The notes under the pieces are model-generated. The model saw only the letters and a program-made list of their open reading frames with translations. It made no database searches and was not told the DNA's origin. From the NCBI RefSeq assembly GCF_000276665.1, contig NW_004955473.1, positions 791,234-855,233 of the forward strand: 64,000 nt of DNA. Direction: 5' to 3'. The position numbers were made by a program, and so were the translations under genes. Below, one piece after another: positions 43,641-55,474 of the stretch. This DNA comes from Chinchilla lanigera. Its lineage: Eukaryota; Chordata; Mammalia; Rodentia; Chinchillidae. The first letter of the stretch is position 1, and every line of letters starts with the position of its first letter.

Positions 43641-45095
43641 AGTGTTTCTGGATTAGGCATTTGACCTAAGATTTCATGTACGTATTTAAAAGGTAGCCAT
43701 GTTGGTCAGGTACTAAGTTTATTTTGTTTTGCTCCAAAGGGAACCCTGAATGTAACAAGGAGAGAAGCAGAATGCAGCTCAACATAATGAAGACTTTTGT
43801 CTATGTTTGCAGTGCAACAACTGCCTGGTCTAATCAGAAAAGTAATAACTTCCTATCACTGTAAGTGGTTGGGCCGAGTTCAGATGGGTATCTGTTAATG
43901 ATGGTACAGAGAATTCAGAGAATTCTGCATTTTCTGCACTGTCATTTATTTGACTTAAGTTTCTTTTACCAATAAAGTTCTGATTGGCTCTGCCTCCTTG
44001 ACCAACGTGCAAGGCAGGCAAAACCTCGGGCACACTCTTAGGCTTAGGAGGCTCACCGCCACACCCATAGTGTGTCATCAGGGGCTGGGCTGAAAATCAG
44101 ACACTTTTAGGAAACCGGTGAGCCACTCTGGTCACTCTCTCACAACTGTGTGAGGCATGTGGATCCCTGGACAACTTCTGGGGCCTTGGTGGTCACTGCC
44201 AGAGCAACTCACACGCCCTGGTAGCTCAGCTGAAACCTGAACATAGTCAGCAGCCTTGGGGAGCTCACCCTCACCCCTCCACTTCCAGTGTGGGAAGCAG
44301 GCTCTCTCCTGGGCAATATCTGAAGCTTCGGTGAACTCGACCTGCATCCCCTCCTATTCTTGTGGAAGCCGTGCGGAACCCCAGACAGTCTCAGGAACGC
44401 TGGCGAGCCTCCCCCACCCTTCTTGCACACTCCTGGGAGCCAACTGAATGCAAGAAAGGTTGGGAGCATCTGGGACCCCACCTTGCCACAGAGTGTTCTA
44501 CTCAACAGCATCAGAATACATATTATTCTCAGCTGCACATGGGACATTTTCTAAAATAGAGCATATACTACTATGGAGAACATGCTTAAGTACATGCAAA
44601 GGAATTGAAACTGTCCCATATATACTATCAGACCGTACTGTAATGAAATGGGAAATTAATGACAAAAAAACACAAAAACTCCATAAACAGTTGGAAATTA
44701 AATAACATCCTCTTGAACAACCAATGGGTCACAGGTAAAATCAAAGTAGAGATTAAACACTATTTACAATCAAACAAAAATGTACATACAACCTACAGAA
44801 ACCTGTGGGATGCAATGACAGCAGACCTCAGAGGGAAATTTATAGCAGTGAACTCCTACCTCAGGAAAACAGACAAACACAAATAAACAATCTTATGCTG
44901 CACCTCAAGTTCCTAGAAAAAGAAGAGCAAGTCAAACTCAGAGGCCAAAGAAGGCAGGAAATTATAAAGCTCAGAACAGAAATTAACGCAATGGAGACTA
45001 AAAAAAAATACAAAGAATTAATGAATCAAACAGTTGGTTCTTTGAAAGAATAAATAAAATAGATAAACCCCTAGCCAACCTTATCAAAAAAAAGG

Positions 45096-45364
45096 AAAGA
45101 AAAACAAATACACTATGCTGAAAGAAACTGTCAATGAGTCTTTGGTTGACCAGTATTGCATGTCTATATCTGTTTTCATGAGAAGCCACTTTGAAGATAT
45201 CAATATGTAATACAACCACCATTGTTAATTCCCTACCACTTTGTTTGTAACTCTGTATTGTCTGTATTGTGCTTGTGATATGTTGTAAAATGTTGTATGT
45301 CTGTTAATGTTTCCCTCCTTTTATCCTTAAAATAAAAAAATAAAAAAAAAGAAAAACAAATACA
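45096..45364 (+). mobile_element. L1 3'UTR-only insertion nested in L1
   Basis: The insert at 45113-45347 (235 bases) is the same 3' UTR as at about 38705-38960 and ends in an A-rich tail. AAAGAAAAACAAATACA is perfectly duplicated at 45096-45112 and 45348-45364. It is an extreme 5' truncation. Confidence 0.9.
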
Positions 45365-45860
45365 TGCAATAAGGAATGAAAGGGGTGAAATCACTACAGA
45401 GCCTGAAGAAATTTAGAAGATCATCAATACCTACTTTGAAAATCTTTACTATCATAGGATGGAAAACACAGAGGAAATGAACAAATTTCTAGATACATAT
45501 GAATTATGAAAGCTGAATGAAGAAGATATAAAAACCCTGAATAACTCAATACCAGCCAGTTAAATTGAGAATGAAATTAAAAGCTGGCTAATGAAGAAAA
45601 GCCCGGGTCCTGATGGATTCACAGCTAAATTCTACAAGCAATTTAGGGAAGATTTAACACCAATTCTTCTCAAACTCGTTAATGAAATTGAAAGGGAAGC
45701 AATTCTCCCAAACTCATTCCTGGAGGCAAGTATTATTCTGATATCAAAACCAGAGAAAGACCCAACCATGAAAGAGAACTACAGACCAATCTCCCTAATG
45801 AATACAGATGCAAAATTCTAAATAATATACTAGCAAACAGAGTACAACAAGTCATCAAGA

Positions 45861-45984
45861 AGATTATACAGGGGCTGAGGATTTAGCTCAGCGGCACAGC
45901 GCCTGCCTGGCAAGCGCAAGGTCATGAGTTTAATTCCCGGTACTGGAGGAAAACCAAAAAAAAAAAAAAAAAAAGATTATGCAC
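45861..45984 (+). repeat. Young ID-type SINE inside L1 ORF2
   Basis: The element at 45871-45974 has GGGGCTGAGGATTTAGCTCA, TTTAATTCCCGGTACTGG and a long A tail. Flanks AGATTATACA and AGATTATGCA form a 10-base TSD with one mismatch. Confidence 0.85.
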
Positions 45985-47224
45985 CACCACCAAGTGGGAG
46001 TCATACCAGGAAGGCAGGGATGGTTCAATATACAAAAATCAATCAATGTAACACACCATGCCAATAGAGCCAAGGACAAAATCACGTGATCATCTCCATT
46101 GATGCAGAGAGAGCTGTCAATAAAGTCCAGCACTCATTAATGTTGAAAACCGTACAGAAAATAGGAATAGATGGCCTTTACCTCAAGCTGATCAAAGCCA
46201 TCTATGATAAACCAACAACTAACATCATACTAAATGGTCAAAACTTGAAAGCTTTCACTTTAAAATCAAGAACAAGACAAGGATGTCCACTGTCACCACT
46301 CCTATTCAATATAGTTCTGGAAAAATTAGCTAGAGCAATTAGACAGGAGAGAGAAATAAAAGGAATAAGGATAGGAAAAGAAGAAGTGAAATAGTTATTA
46401 CTTGCACATGACATGATACTCTACACAGAAGACGCCAAAAACTCTACCAAAAGGCTCATAGATTTAAAAACCAAATTCAGTAGCATAGCTGGATACAAAG
46501 TTAACACTCAAAAGTCAATCCATTCCTGTACAAAAGTAACAAACAGACTGAGAGAGAAAGTAGGGAAACCACACCTTTCACAATAGCACCTAAAAAGATG
46601 AAATACTGAGGAATCAATTTAACAAAAGAAGTAAAAGATCTATACAGTGAAAATGATAGTACTCTGAAAAAAAGAGATCCAAGAGGATATCAGCAAATGG
46701 GAAGATATTCCTTGCTCATGGATAGGAAGAACCAACATTGTGAAAATGGCCATACTCCCAAAGTTGTTGTACAGATTCAATGCAATCCCAATTAAAATAC
46801 CATTAGTATACCTCACCGATCTAGAGAACACACTCCTAAAGTTCATCTGGAACCAGAAGAGGCCTAGAATAGCAAAAGCAATCTTGGGAAACAAAGGAAA
46901 AGCAGGAGGCATCACAATTCCTGACTTAAAATTATCTTACAAAGCTACTTTGACAAAATCAGCATGGTATTGGCACAAAAACAGACCTGAAGATCAATGG
47001 AACAGATTAGAAGATACAGATACAATTACAAACACACTCAGTCACCTTGTCTTTGACAAAGGGGCCAAACATGTTCAATGGAAGGAAGATAACCTCCTTA
47101 ATAAATGGTGCTGGAAAAACTGGCTTTCCACATGCTGAAGACTAAAACTAGAACCATGTCTTTCACCATGCACTAAATTAAAGTCAAAATGGATCAAAGA
47201 TTTAAATATTTAAAGCATGATCTT

Positions 47225-47412
47225 CATTCTTTTTCTTTTCCTTTATTTATTTATTTATTTATTTATTTTGCCTTTATTGAGGCAGGGTCTCACTATGCAG
47301 TTCAGGCTGGCCTTGAACTCACTATGTAGCCCATGGTGGCTTCAACTCACAATGATGCTCCTGCCTCAGCCTCCCAAGTGCTGGGATTATAGGTGGTTAC
47401 CACCACACCTGT
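47225..47412 (-). repeat. B1-type SINE with (TTTA)n tail, antisense
   Basis: A (TTTA)n run at 47241-47269 is followed by TTGAGGCAGGGTCTCACTAT, the duplicated GGCCTTGAACTC region and a CAAGTGCTGGGATTATAGG head. Confidence 0.85.
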
Positions 47413-47489
47413 TGCTGGTTTGGTTTTTTATTTTCTTGTATTTTCAATATATGAAGAGTGTTGGGTCTTCTATGGGTGTCTTAATAAAG

Positions 47490-47890
47490 TGTTGCAAGCA
47501 GTGATTTGAACAACAGCAATGTACTGTCTCACATTTCTGGAAGCTAGAAATCAAAAACCAAGGAGAGGGTAAGATTGGTTTTTTCTGAGACCTGGAAGGA
47601 ATAATCTGTTCCATGCTTCTCTTGTACTTCCTGGTGGTTTGTAATCTTTCCATTTCCTAAGCTGAGTACATCACCTAAATATCTACTTTCACATTCACAT
47701 GATGTTGTTCCTATATGGGACTGTCTCCAAATTTTCCCTTTTTATAAAGATATCAATAATACCAGATAGTGATCCATCCTATTCCAATATGACATCATTT
47801 TAACTGACATAATTCCATCATCAATAATGCTGTTTCCATGTAAGGTCACATTTTGAGTTTGGTCGGGGGAGGATACAACTCAACCCATAA
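47490..47890 (-). repeat. Antisense MaLR-type LTR
   Basis: ACTGTCTCACATTTCTGGAA, CTGTCTCCAAATTTTCCCTT, CCTATTCCAATATGACATCA and GTAAGGTCACATTTTGAG are antisense MLT/MST-type blocks. Confidence 0.6.
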
Positions 47891-47954
47891 CAAGGGTTGA
47901 ATGAGGGTTTGAGGATATCTGTTCTCTTACATTCTCAGCAATTATACTTGGTGG

Positions 47955-48085
47955 GGCAAGGGTGTTGTTGTGCACACTGCAGTTCCCACTACTCAGGAGG
48001 CTGAAGCAGGAAGATATTGAACCTGAGCATCTGAGCTCAACCTGGGCAACATAGACCCCCATCTCTAAAACAAAAACAACAATAA
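47955..48085 (+). repeat. Degenerate B1-type SINE
   Basis: CTACTCAGGAGGCTGAAGCA, TCAACCTGGGCAACATAGAC and CATCTCTAAAACAAAAAC. Confidence 0.6.
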
Positions 48086-48487
48086 TAGTGAGTGTTATTA
48101 TTAAAACTTTTCTGCTAACTAGTTGAAGAATTACACTACAATAATACACAAACATATTAGTGAGCATGAATGCTTTGCTTATTAGTTCAATTTCTTTTGT
48201 GAAATGTCTGTTCATGTCTTCTGTTCTCATTTCTTAAGTTATAAAAGTAATATATTACAAAAGTTTGGAAAACAAGAAAATACAAGTCAACCACAATGCC
48301 ATACTCTAGCAGTTATTTTGTTTTTTTTTTTGCTTTCTAGGCTATTTTTATGTGCATGTTTTACTCTTTTGTAAAAGTAGCACACCTATACTCTTAAGCC
48401 CTGTTTTTTTCACTTATATTACAATATGGAAATGGGATAATCCTCACTGTACTAGAATAATTCATTCTTCAACAGTTACTAACTCAA

Positions 48488-48640
48488 TCAAGGCATGGTG
48501 GTGCAGGCCTCTAATCCTGGCTCTCGGGAGACTGAGGCAGGGGGATCATTGCGAGTTCAAGACCAGCCTGGGCTACCAAGTGAGCTCAAGGCCAGCCTGA
48601 ACTGCATAGTTGAGACTCTGTCTCAAAAAGACAAAAAAAT
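48488..48640 (+). repeat. B1-type SINE with internal duplication
   Basis: AAGGCATGGTGGTGCAGGCC, GAGACTGAGGCAGGGGGATC, the tandem pair GAGTTCAAGACCAGCCTGGG and GAGCTCAAGGCCAGCCTGAA, then GAGACTCTGTCTCAAAAAG. Confidence 0.85.
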
Positions 48641-49049
48641 TATTAATTTATAACTTGGATTGTGCTACTAAACAACTAAAAGCTTTCTCAAGAATATTCT
48701 ACTTAGCTATTAATGGGATACAAAATAAGATCCCTGGCTGGAAGAAAGTTAAATTTGTATTTCTGTAAGATGGCATGTCTTTGGCTACTTGGCACAAAGG
48801 TATCCAATATATGTTGAATGAATTAGTAATCTAGTTATTAGACTTAATTTTCTGCATTTTTTAGGAGACACAACTGAGTTCTCAGAATTTCATTTTTTCT
48901 AGTTCACATACTGGAAGGTCAGCATTACGACTATCTTCACACGTCAGTTAAAAGGATCAACACTATAATGGACAAAACAAGCTCAGATACAGTCCATGAT
49001 TTTAGAATATGTGCTGCCAAAGTGAAAGTGTGACTTTAAAATATATTTT

Positions 49050-49136
49050 AAGGACTAAGGTGTGTAGCTCAGTAGTAGAGCACTTGCCTAGCATGTGTGA
49101 GGCCCTGCTTTTGATCTCCAGCAACAGAGAAAAAAA
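49050..49136 (+). repeat. ID-type SINE
   Basis: AAGGTGTGTAGCTCAGTAGT, TTTTGATCTCCAGCAACAG and an A-rich tail. Confidence 0.8.
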
Positions 49137-49139
49137 TAT

Positions 49140-50030
49140 AGAGAGATGTGTTTTTAAAGTCATAGTGAAAGGGACTTCACAAAGTGTCTTCCAAAGTTAA
49201 CCTTTATATGTAAATATTATGGTTTGATAAAAATACATTTATTCTGTGTGCAACATGGAAACATAAAATCTCTTCTTTTTCTTCATAGAGCCAAAAGATA
49301 TTACAAAAGTCATCATTTGTCAGTTGTCTGAAATACATTGAGCTAAAAGTTACAACTAATTAATTGCCTGCCATACTATTGATAATATGCACTTCATTTT
49401 TCTATTTCTTATCCTTCCCCTTATTTTGTTGATAGTATTTTATCCAAATAATCTCTTGTATTTCAATCTTTCTAATTATACTGTAAAGACTAGCCTGAAA
49501 ATAAATTAACATAAAGTGGCATAAAAAACAGTGCGGCTGAAAATATGTGGTAAATGATTTTTCTAAAAATTACCAGTCTACATTGGGTCAGTTCTTTTAC
49601 AAGTACAATGAAAATTAACTACTAGAATAAAATTTAAAATAGAAATACCAAGGTATTGTTTAGATTCTATAGACATTAAGTTTACCCTGTGAAGTTTCTA
49701 TAAAAGTATGAAAAGCTTAATTTTGGTTCCTGTACTTATCTAGGCATGCACTGGTAGCAAACAATCCACAGACCACACTTTCACTGGCATAGTATGAGAC
49801 ACAATCCTTGTCTTCAAGGTGCTTCAAATATTGTTACAGTGAACACCATGAGAACACATGTAACTAAGTACAGTGGTATAGTACCTCGATTCATGAACTT
49901 AATTCTTTCCACAATTCTGGTCACAGTATTTGTTTTATGATTTTGGCTGCAATTAAGTTTGTGAACCAAAGCATCACTGTACAAAAAAACTGCAGTATAA
50001 TTTATGCTCCCTCAGGCCACACCAGCCTGT
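49140..50030. other. AT-rich intergenic stretch
   Basis: No gene or classified repeat is supported. Around 49845-49985 a TACCTCGATTCATGAACTTA-type sequence hints at an old repeat that I could not name. Confidence 0.3.
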
Positions 50031-50039
50031 AGAATAGAA

Positions 50040-50900
50040 GAGATTTTTGTCACCTACTCTACTGGCACAAGATTAATTTCCAGGCAATATAAATAATTCA
50101 AAAAAGTTAACACACACAATCAGCAAATGGACAAATGAATTGAACAGATACTTCTCAAAAGAAGTAAAATGACCAATAGGAAAATGAAAAATTGTTCAAC
50201 ATCTTTAACCATTAGGAAAATGCAAACCAAAAGTACACTGACATTCTATCTCACCCAAGTGAGAATGACTATCATCAAGAATACATAAAACAATAAATGC
50301 CGGTGAGAACCTTTCTACAGTGCTGGTGGGAATGTTAATCAGCACAGCTATCATGGAAATCAGTATGGAGTTTCCTAAAAAAGACTAAAAACACAACTAC
50401 CATTTGAGTCAGCTATACCACTTTCTGGTACATACTAAAAGGAATTAAATTTCACATACTATGAAAATACCTACACACCCATGTTTATTGTGGCACAACT
50501 CACAGTAGTCAAGGTACAAAGCCAGGATAAGTACCCATCAAGAGACAATAAAGAACATAGCATACATGGTATGTATACACAAGGGAGTATTGTTCTGCCA
50601 TAAAGAAAAATGAAACTTTGTCATTTACAGGAAAATGGATGGAACTCGAGTCCATAAAATTAAGCAAAATAAGCTAGACTCAGAAAGGGAGTATCCCATG
50701 TATTCTCTCATATATGGGATATATAAATAAATACAAATATAATTGTATAAATAAAGAAATGACATAAAAATAAAAGGGTCCTTTAGAAAACAGAAAGCAG
50801 ATTGTGGGTAAGGGGGTAATTCATGGGTGAAAAAGATCAAAATATGTAATACTTTGATCATTAGTATATATAATCAATATGCACTCCTCAAACAAATTTT
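50040..50900 (+). mobile_element. Old L1 ORF2 C-terminus and 3' UTR
   Basis: CAGCAAATGGACAAATGAAT, ATCTCACCCAAGTGAGAATG, CAGTGCTGGTGGGAATGTTA and ATTACCATAAAG-type blocks follow L1 order, ending in an ATATATGGGATATATAAATA tail region. Frames are destroyed. Confidence 0.7.
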
Positions 50901-50944
50901 AAATTTACTTTTAGATTCAGCTCATGCTTTCTTTGTTTTTTTTT

Positions 50945-52717
50945 TTTATAAATAAAAAGAGGAAAATATTAACAGACAGATAACTTTTAGAAAATAGCAA
51001 AGGAACAGTACAGACAACACAGAGTTACAAAGTGGTAGGAAATTAACAATGCTTGTTGTATTACATATTGATATCTTCAAAGTGGTTTCTCATGAAAACA
51101 AATAGAGACATAGAGTATTGATCAATCAAAGACTCATTAACTGTTTTTTTCAGCAAAGAAATAGAAGACAGTAGATCAGCTATGTTAACTATCCTGTATA
51201 TGCATACATACATTTCTCCTTCTTTCCCTTCTCTTTTCCCACATCCCAGTTGCCCTTTACCCTTGAGTGTTTTCCTATCATTTCACAATGTCTGTCATAC
51301 CTCCGAGTTTTTATTAACTCTTTCAGGTTTTACACTAGTGAAACAATGTTGTGCTTGCACATGCAGGTCTGATTTATTTCACTTATGAGTAAGGTCCCCA
51401 TTTGTGACCATTTACCTATAAAAGCCTCGAGTTTCTCTTTCTTTATAGCTGAGTAATATTCCATTATATAAAAGTACCACAATTTTCTTATCCAATCCTC
51501 AGTGGATGGACATTGGGTTGCTTCCACAATTTAGCAATCACAAACTGTGCTGCTATGAACATAGGTGCACATATATCGCTGTGATATGATGTTTTTAGAT
51601 CTTCTGGGAAAATCCCCAGAAGGTGAATAGCAGGATTGAGTGGGACCTCTAGTCCCAGTTTTCTGAGGAATCTCCAAACTGATTTCCACAGTGGTTTCAC
51701 CAGTCTGCAATCCCACCAGCAGTGGAGAAGAGTTCCTATTTTTCCACAGCCTCGCCAGCATTTGTTATTGGTTGATTTCTTAATGCTAGCCATTCTTACT
51801 GGGGTAAGGTGGAATCTCAGTGGTGTTTTAATTTGCATTTCTCGAATGACTAATCATGTTGAACATTTTCTCATATATTTATTTGCCATTTGTATTTCAT
51901 TATCTGAGAAGTATGTATTCATCTCAGCTGCCCATTTTTGGATTGGGTCTTTGAATTTGGGGGGGGGGGCTGATATTTTTTACTTCTTTATATGTTCTAG
52001 ATAGAAGCCATTTGTCTGAGGGACAGTCAGCTAAAATGTTTTCCAAGTTTGTGGGTTTTGTTTTTACTCTGCTGGTGATTTCTTGCGATGTGCAGAAACT
52101 TTTCAGTAGGATAAGATCCCAGTTGTTGATTCTTTGAAGTGTTTCACGTGCAGTTTGGTTTTTGTTCATGAACTCTCTGCCTACCCATGTGTCTTCAAGG
52201 TTTTTACCTACTTTCTCTTCCAATAGATTTAGTGTTTCTGGGCAGGAGATATACCTCAGTGGCATAAGCACCTGCTTGGCAAGCCCAATGTCATGAGTTC
52301 AATCCCCAGTACCACAAAAAAAAAAAAAGGAAGAAAGATTTAGTGTTTCTGTTTTAATATTGAGATCTGTGATCATTTTGGCTTGAGTTTGGTGCATGGT
52401 CTTGGGTCTATTTTCAGTCTTTGGCAGGTGGCAAGCTAATTTTTCCAGCACCATTTACTAAAGAGGCTAGTGTTCCTTCAGTGAGTTTGTTTAGCTCCTT
52501 TATCAAAGCTTAGGTGGCTGAGTGTGTTTTTGGTTGTGTCTGTTTCTTCCAGTCTGTTCCATTGATCCTCAGTCTGTTTTTTTAGCCAGTAGCAGGTTGA
52601 TTTTATGACTGTAGCTTTGTAGTATAATTTCAGGTCAGGGATTGTGATTCCACCTGACTTGTCCTTATTGCCCAGGATTGTTTTTGCTATTCTGGGTCTC
52701 TTCTAGTTCCAGATGAA
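50945..52717 (-). mobile_element. Antisense L1 3' half, cut by an assembly gap
   Basis: It starts with an antisense tail, 3' UTR (AACAATGCTTGTTGTATTAC) and continues antisense into ORF2. The frame at 51488-51838 (-) encodes the [18 protein letters not shown] region. It is the same subfamily as the L1 at 37693, in the opposite orientation and about 13 kb away. It carries an ID SINE at 52241-52335 and runs into the N gap at 52718, so its upstream half is unknown. Confidence 0.85.
52225..52351 (+). repeat. ID-type SINE inside antisense L1, 16-bp TSD
   Basis: AGATTTAGTGTTTCTG is duplicated at 52225-52240 and 52336-52351. The element has a GGGCAGGAGATATACCTCAG head, GAGTTCAATCCCCAGTACC box B and an A tail. 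Confidence 0.9.
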
Positions 52718-52817
52718 NNNNNNNNNNNNNNNNNNNNNNNNNNNNNNNNNNNNNNNNNNNNNNNNNNNNNNNNNNNNNNNNNNNNNNNNNNNNNNNNNNN
52801 NNNNNNNNNNNNNNNNN
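52718..52817. other. Assembly gap (100 N)
   Basis: Exactly 100 N at the boundary between antisense L1 ORF2 and a GC-rich tandem-repeat block. The true size is unknown. Confidence 0.97.
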
Positions 52818-53370
52818 AGGGTACAGACAAAACCCAGACATGAACTGCAGGGTCGACAGATTGTGAACCACCTGATTCTGTGTCTCCAGTCAGTTCAGAA
52901 CACAGAGGAACCAGGTGTGGGCTGTACTGACAGCAATCACAGACTACCCGTGCCTGTAACTCCCCAGGGGGTCTGAGCACAAGTAAAGCACAGACTTGAT
53001 CCATGGTACCAACAGCTCTTGGAGCACTTGCTCACTTGGCACAGGGCCTGTGCACGGGGGGGCCCACATGTGAACCCCAGTGAGAGCAGTCCCCAGGGCT
53101 TCTGACTGAGTAATTCCTGTCTGCCATGGGTGCAAGGAAGGCAGAGACTCAGACTGTAATGGTGGTGGGGTCCTGGGTCGCCTGCTCTGCCCCCTGGAAG
53201 TAGATGGGAAATACCTGTTTCTCTCCGTGAGTTTCAGCTGGGAACCTTGGGGGTGGGAGTAAAGCACGGACTCGATCCGTGGGACCAGCAGCCCTTGGAG
53301 CACTCGCTTACTCAGCACAGGGCCCCCGCAGGGAAGGTCCACACATGAACTTCGGTGAGAGCAGTCATGC
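52818..53370. repeat. GC-rich block with 276-bp-period repeat
   Basis: GTAAAGCAC...GATCC and GGAGCACT, then GTGAGAGCAGT occur at 52983-53090 and again at 53259-53370, a period of 276 bases. On the - strand both copies read a similar peptide around LLVPWIKSVLY and LLVPRIESVLY. The neighbour is an antisense L1, so this may be part of an L1 5'UTR monomer array. It could also be an LTR or a separate satellite. Confidence 0.5.
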
Positions 53371-53401
53371 TCTCTTTGAAGAAATAAAGTAATCCTATTC
53401 T

Positions 53402-53461
53402 TTGTGTGTGTGTGTGCGCGCGTGTGTGTGTGTGTGTGAGAGAGAGAGGGAGAGAGAGAGA
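53402..53461. repeat. (TG)n-(CG)n-(GA)n compound microsatellite
   Basis: A GT run, a GCGCGCG core, another GT run and a GA run lie in 60 bases. The alternating purine-pyrimidine part is Z-DNA prone. Confidence 0.9.
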
Positions 53462-53599
53462 ATATTGTTGTTGAAGGTAATGGTAGGCACAACATAGATA
53501 GGAGAGCATATGCCTCAGTTCCCAGCAAACGTGCTAACACTCTAGGTGTCAAAAGTGTATTAAAATAGCTACATCCATTGTAGAACATAAGTCATGGTT

Positions 53600-54230
53600 C
53601 TTTTAGTTAGATGCCTGTAAAATTCACAGGTTTCATGGAGAAAACTACTGTTTTCATATCCAAGAAATCATAATATAGTTGGAATGAGTCATTTGCATCA
53701 TTTCTCCAAATTTGATATCATTCAGTCTTCTGGAATCTCCCATTTCCTCTACATTGAGCCCCACTCTGTTGTTTCTCAGAATCCCCATCATGTAGTTATC
53801 AGGTGTTCTCACCTAAACTCTTCCATTACCTAGTCATGTGCTGCCTGGGCCTTTGATGATTACATTGTTAGTGCCAGGGCCTTCCAAAGGTACTGCTGTC
53901 CTCAACTTCTAAGTTTTAAGTATGAGAAATGAAAGTTTTGTCAATGGATCATTTGGTTTAATACTGAGAGGTGGTACTAATCTTTCTCATGAATTAGTTT
54001 CTAGTCTCATATATTTTGGTAAGAAAAACAACCTTATATACATATGTACTGCTTGCCAGTTCAGAGTGCTATCACATCCCACACCATAACATTCTAACTT
54101 TGCTAGGTGTTAGTTTCCCACATGGTACCATAACTGAGACTTTAGTAAGCCTTACAACAATCTTTGGAGGCTACTGCTTTCTGATGATGTGCATGATAAG
54201 CTAGTGAATCCCATGCATTTCAATCTAATT
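53600..54230. other. Intergenic, no gene recognised
   Basis: Average AT-rich sequence with no clear repeat or RNA gene. Confidence 0.35.
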
Positions 54231-54244
54231 TATCAAAAACAGCA

Positions 54245-54630
54245 ATGTCTTGGTTACTTCTCTCTCATTGCTGAGACAAAATACCTGATGCTCAAAGTTA
54301 AAGGGAGGAAAGGTTTATTTAGCTTATGGTTTATAGGAGTTTTAGTCTACAATCTGCTGTCTCCAAGGCAGGGTGGCACTGGAAGATGGACAGCCATTCA
54401 TGGCAGTGAAAGACAACAAAAGCAACAAGAGACATTAACAGCAACTTTCTACCCCTTTTATATTGTATCTCAACTGCTGGGATTAGGGCAGTCCCAAACC
54501 AATCAGTGGACTAATCAAACAACCACACAACCTTAATCTCAGCATCACACTCTAGATTCAGCCACTTCCAAGAAAGCTTAAGGCTGCAGGAGGCATTAGG
54601 GGGACATCTAAGTAGAAACCATAACAGGCC
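54245..54630 (-). repeat. Antisense MaLR-like LTR
   Basis: TTGCTGAGACAAAATACCTG, AGGTTTATTTAGCTTATGGT, CCCAAACCAATCAGTGGACT and ACCATAACA are the reverse complement of a MaLR-type solo LTR, with the 5' end at the right. Confidence 0.65.
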
Positions 54631-55084
54631 CATCCATTGTTTGAGACCATTTCAATTATAGATTGGGTAGTGATTTGCCCTCACAACAATGCAAATTATC
54701 CCTGGACTCACTCTTCCTGACCTTACTATTGCCATCTCTCTGCAATGGAAACTAGGCTCTTTTGGGAATCATTCTACTAGACATATAAAATTTTTCAATT
54801 TCTAAGCCTATTCTGAGGAGTTTTAGCATTTTCATCTTACCAAACCTTTGGTAGACTGGCAAAACCAATGGACCCCTTCTCAGAGTAACAGTTGAACATG
54901 GTATATAAAATATACAAGATTACTAAGGGAAACAATATTATGTAATATTATATTGTCCTGTCTATAGACCACTTAGGGTCTTGTAGACCCCAAATGAAGA
55001 GGTTTATCTTGTTATCAATCCTTTATTTCACTTCTTCCAAATCCATGACTGTCTGACCAAACCATTAGCTTCTGTCAGAGAATT

Positions 55085-55285
55085 AATGTAGATCAGAAGT
55101 TGGCAAACTCCAACTTGTTGCCTGTTTTGTAAATAAAGATTTATTGAGAGTATTCACATACTCTCTTTGCTTGCTTTTGCCCTAGGAAGACAAAGTTGAG
55201 CAGTTGCAAAGAAATTTTACGTGATCCACAAAGCAGAAAACACTTGCTATCTGGCCCTTTAGAGAGAGTTTGCCAACCTCTGATA
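55085..55285 (+). mobile_element. hAT-type MITE remnant
   Basis: AAGTTGGCAAACTCCAACTT at the left and AGTTTGCCAACCTCTGAT at the right form partial terminal inverted repeats. The interior TTTTGTAAATAAAGATTTAT and CTATCTGGCCCTTTAGAG blocks match a well-known mammalian hAT MITE of the GGCAAACTACGGCCC type. Confidence 0.65.
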
Positions 55286-55474
55286 TAGATCTTGACCTGA
55301 AGTTCAAGAAGGCAAAGTGGACCAAATTGTATTCCTTGAACTTTCTACTTGGAGAACTTTATTTCTCCAGAGTCTTTCAGGGATACTCCTCAGGTCTAAA
55401 GGCTAAAAGAGCTCATTCCTGGCTGTTGCAGTCATACTGTGCAGAGCCAGCTATAAGCTAAACTTAATTTCCTG

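Larger units (their letters stand above)
44000..47215 (+). mobile_element. Decayed L1: GC-rich head plus ORF2 RT region
   Basis: A GC-rich, CpG-containing segment (about 44000-44490), L1 5'UTR-like, passes directly into ORF2 sequence starting at the end of the endonuclease domain (SAAHGTFSKIEHI, about 44530). ORF2 then runs through frames at 44448-45053, 45591-45821 ([13 protein letters not shown]), 46086-46394 ([14 protein letters not shown]) and 46740-47138 (C-terminal). In the RT catalytic box the codons at 46401-46418 read L-A-H-D-M-I, where the family has F-A-D-D-M-I, preceded by a stop at 46392. ORF1 and most of the endonuclease are missing. It is interrupted by an L1 3' end (45113) and an ID SINE (45871). 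It is dead; the head may be a separate element. Confidence 0.8.

Noticed and set aside
52944..53588. 214-codon - strand frame, the longest uninterrupted open frame in the window
   Set aside because: It spans the 276-bp repeats and a microsatellite (reading HTHTHTRAH), so it is repeat-derived and not a gene.
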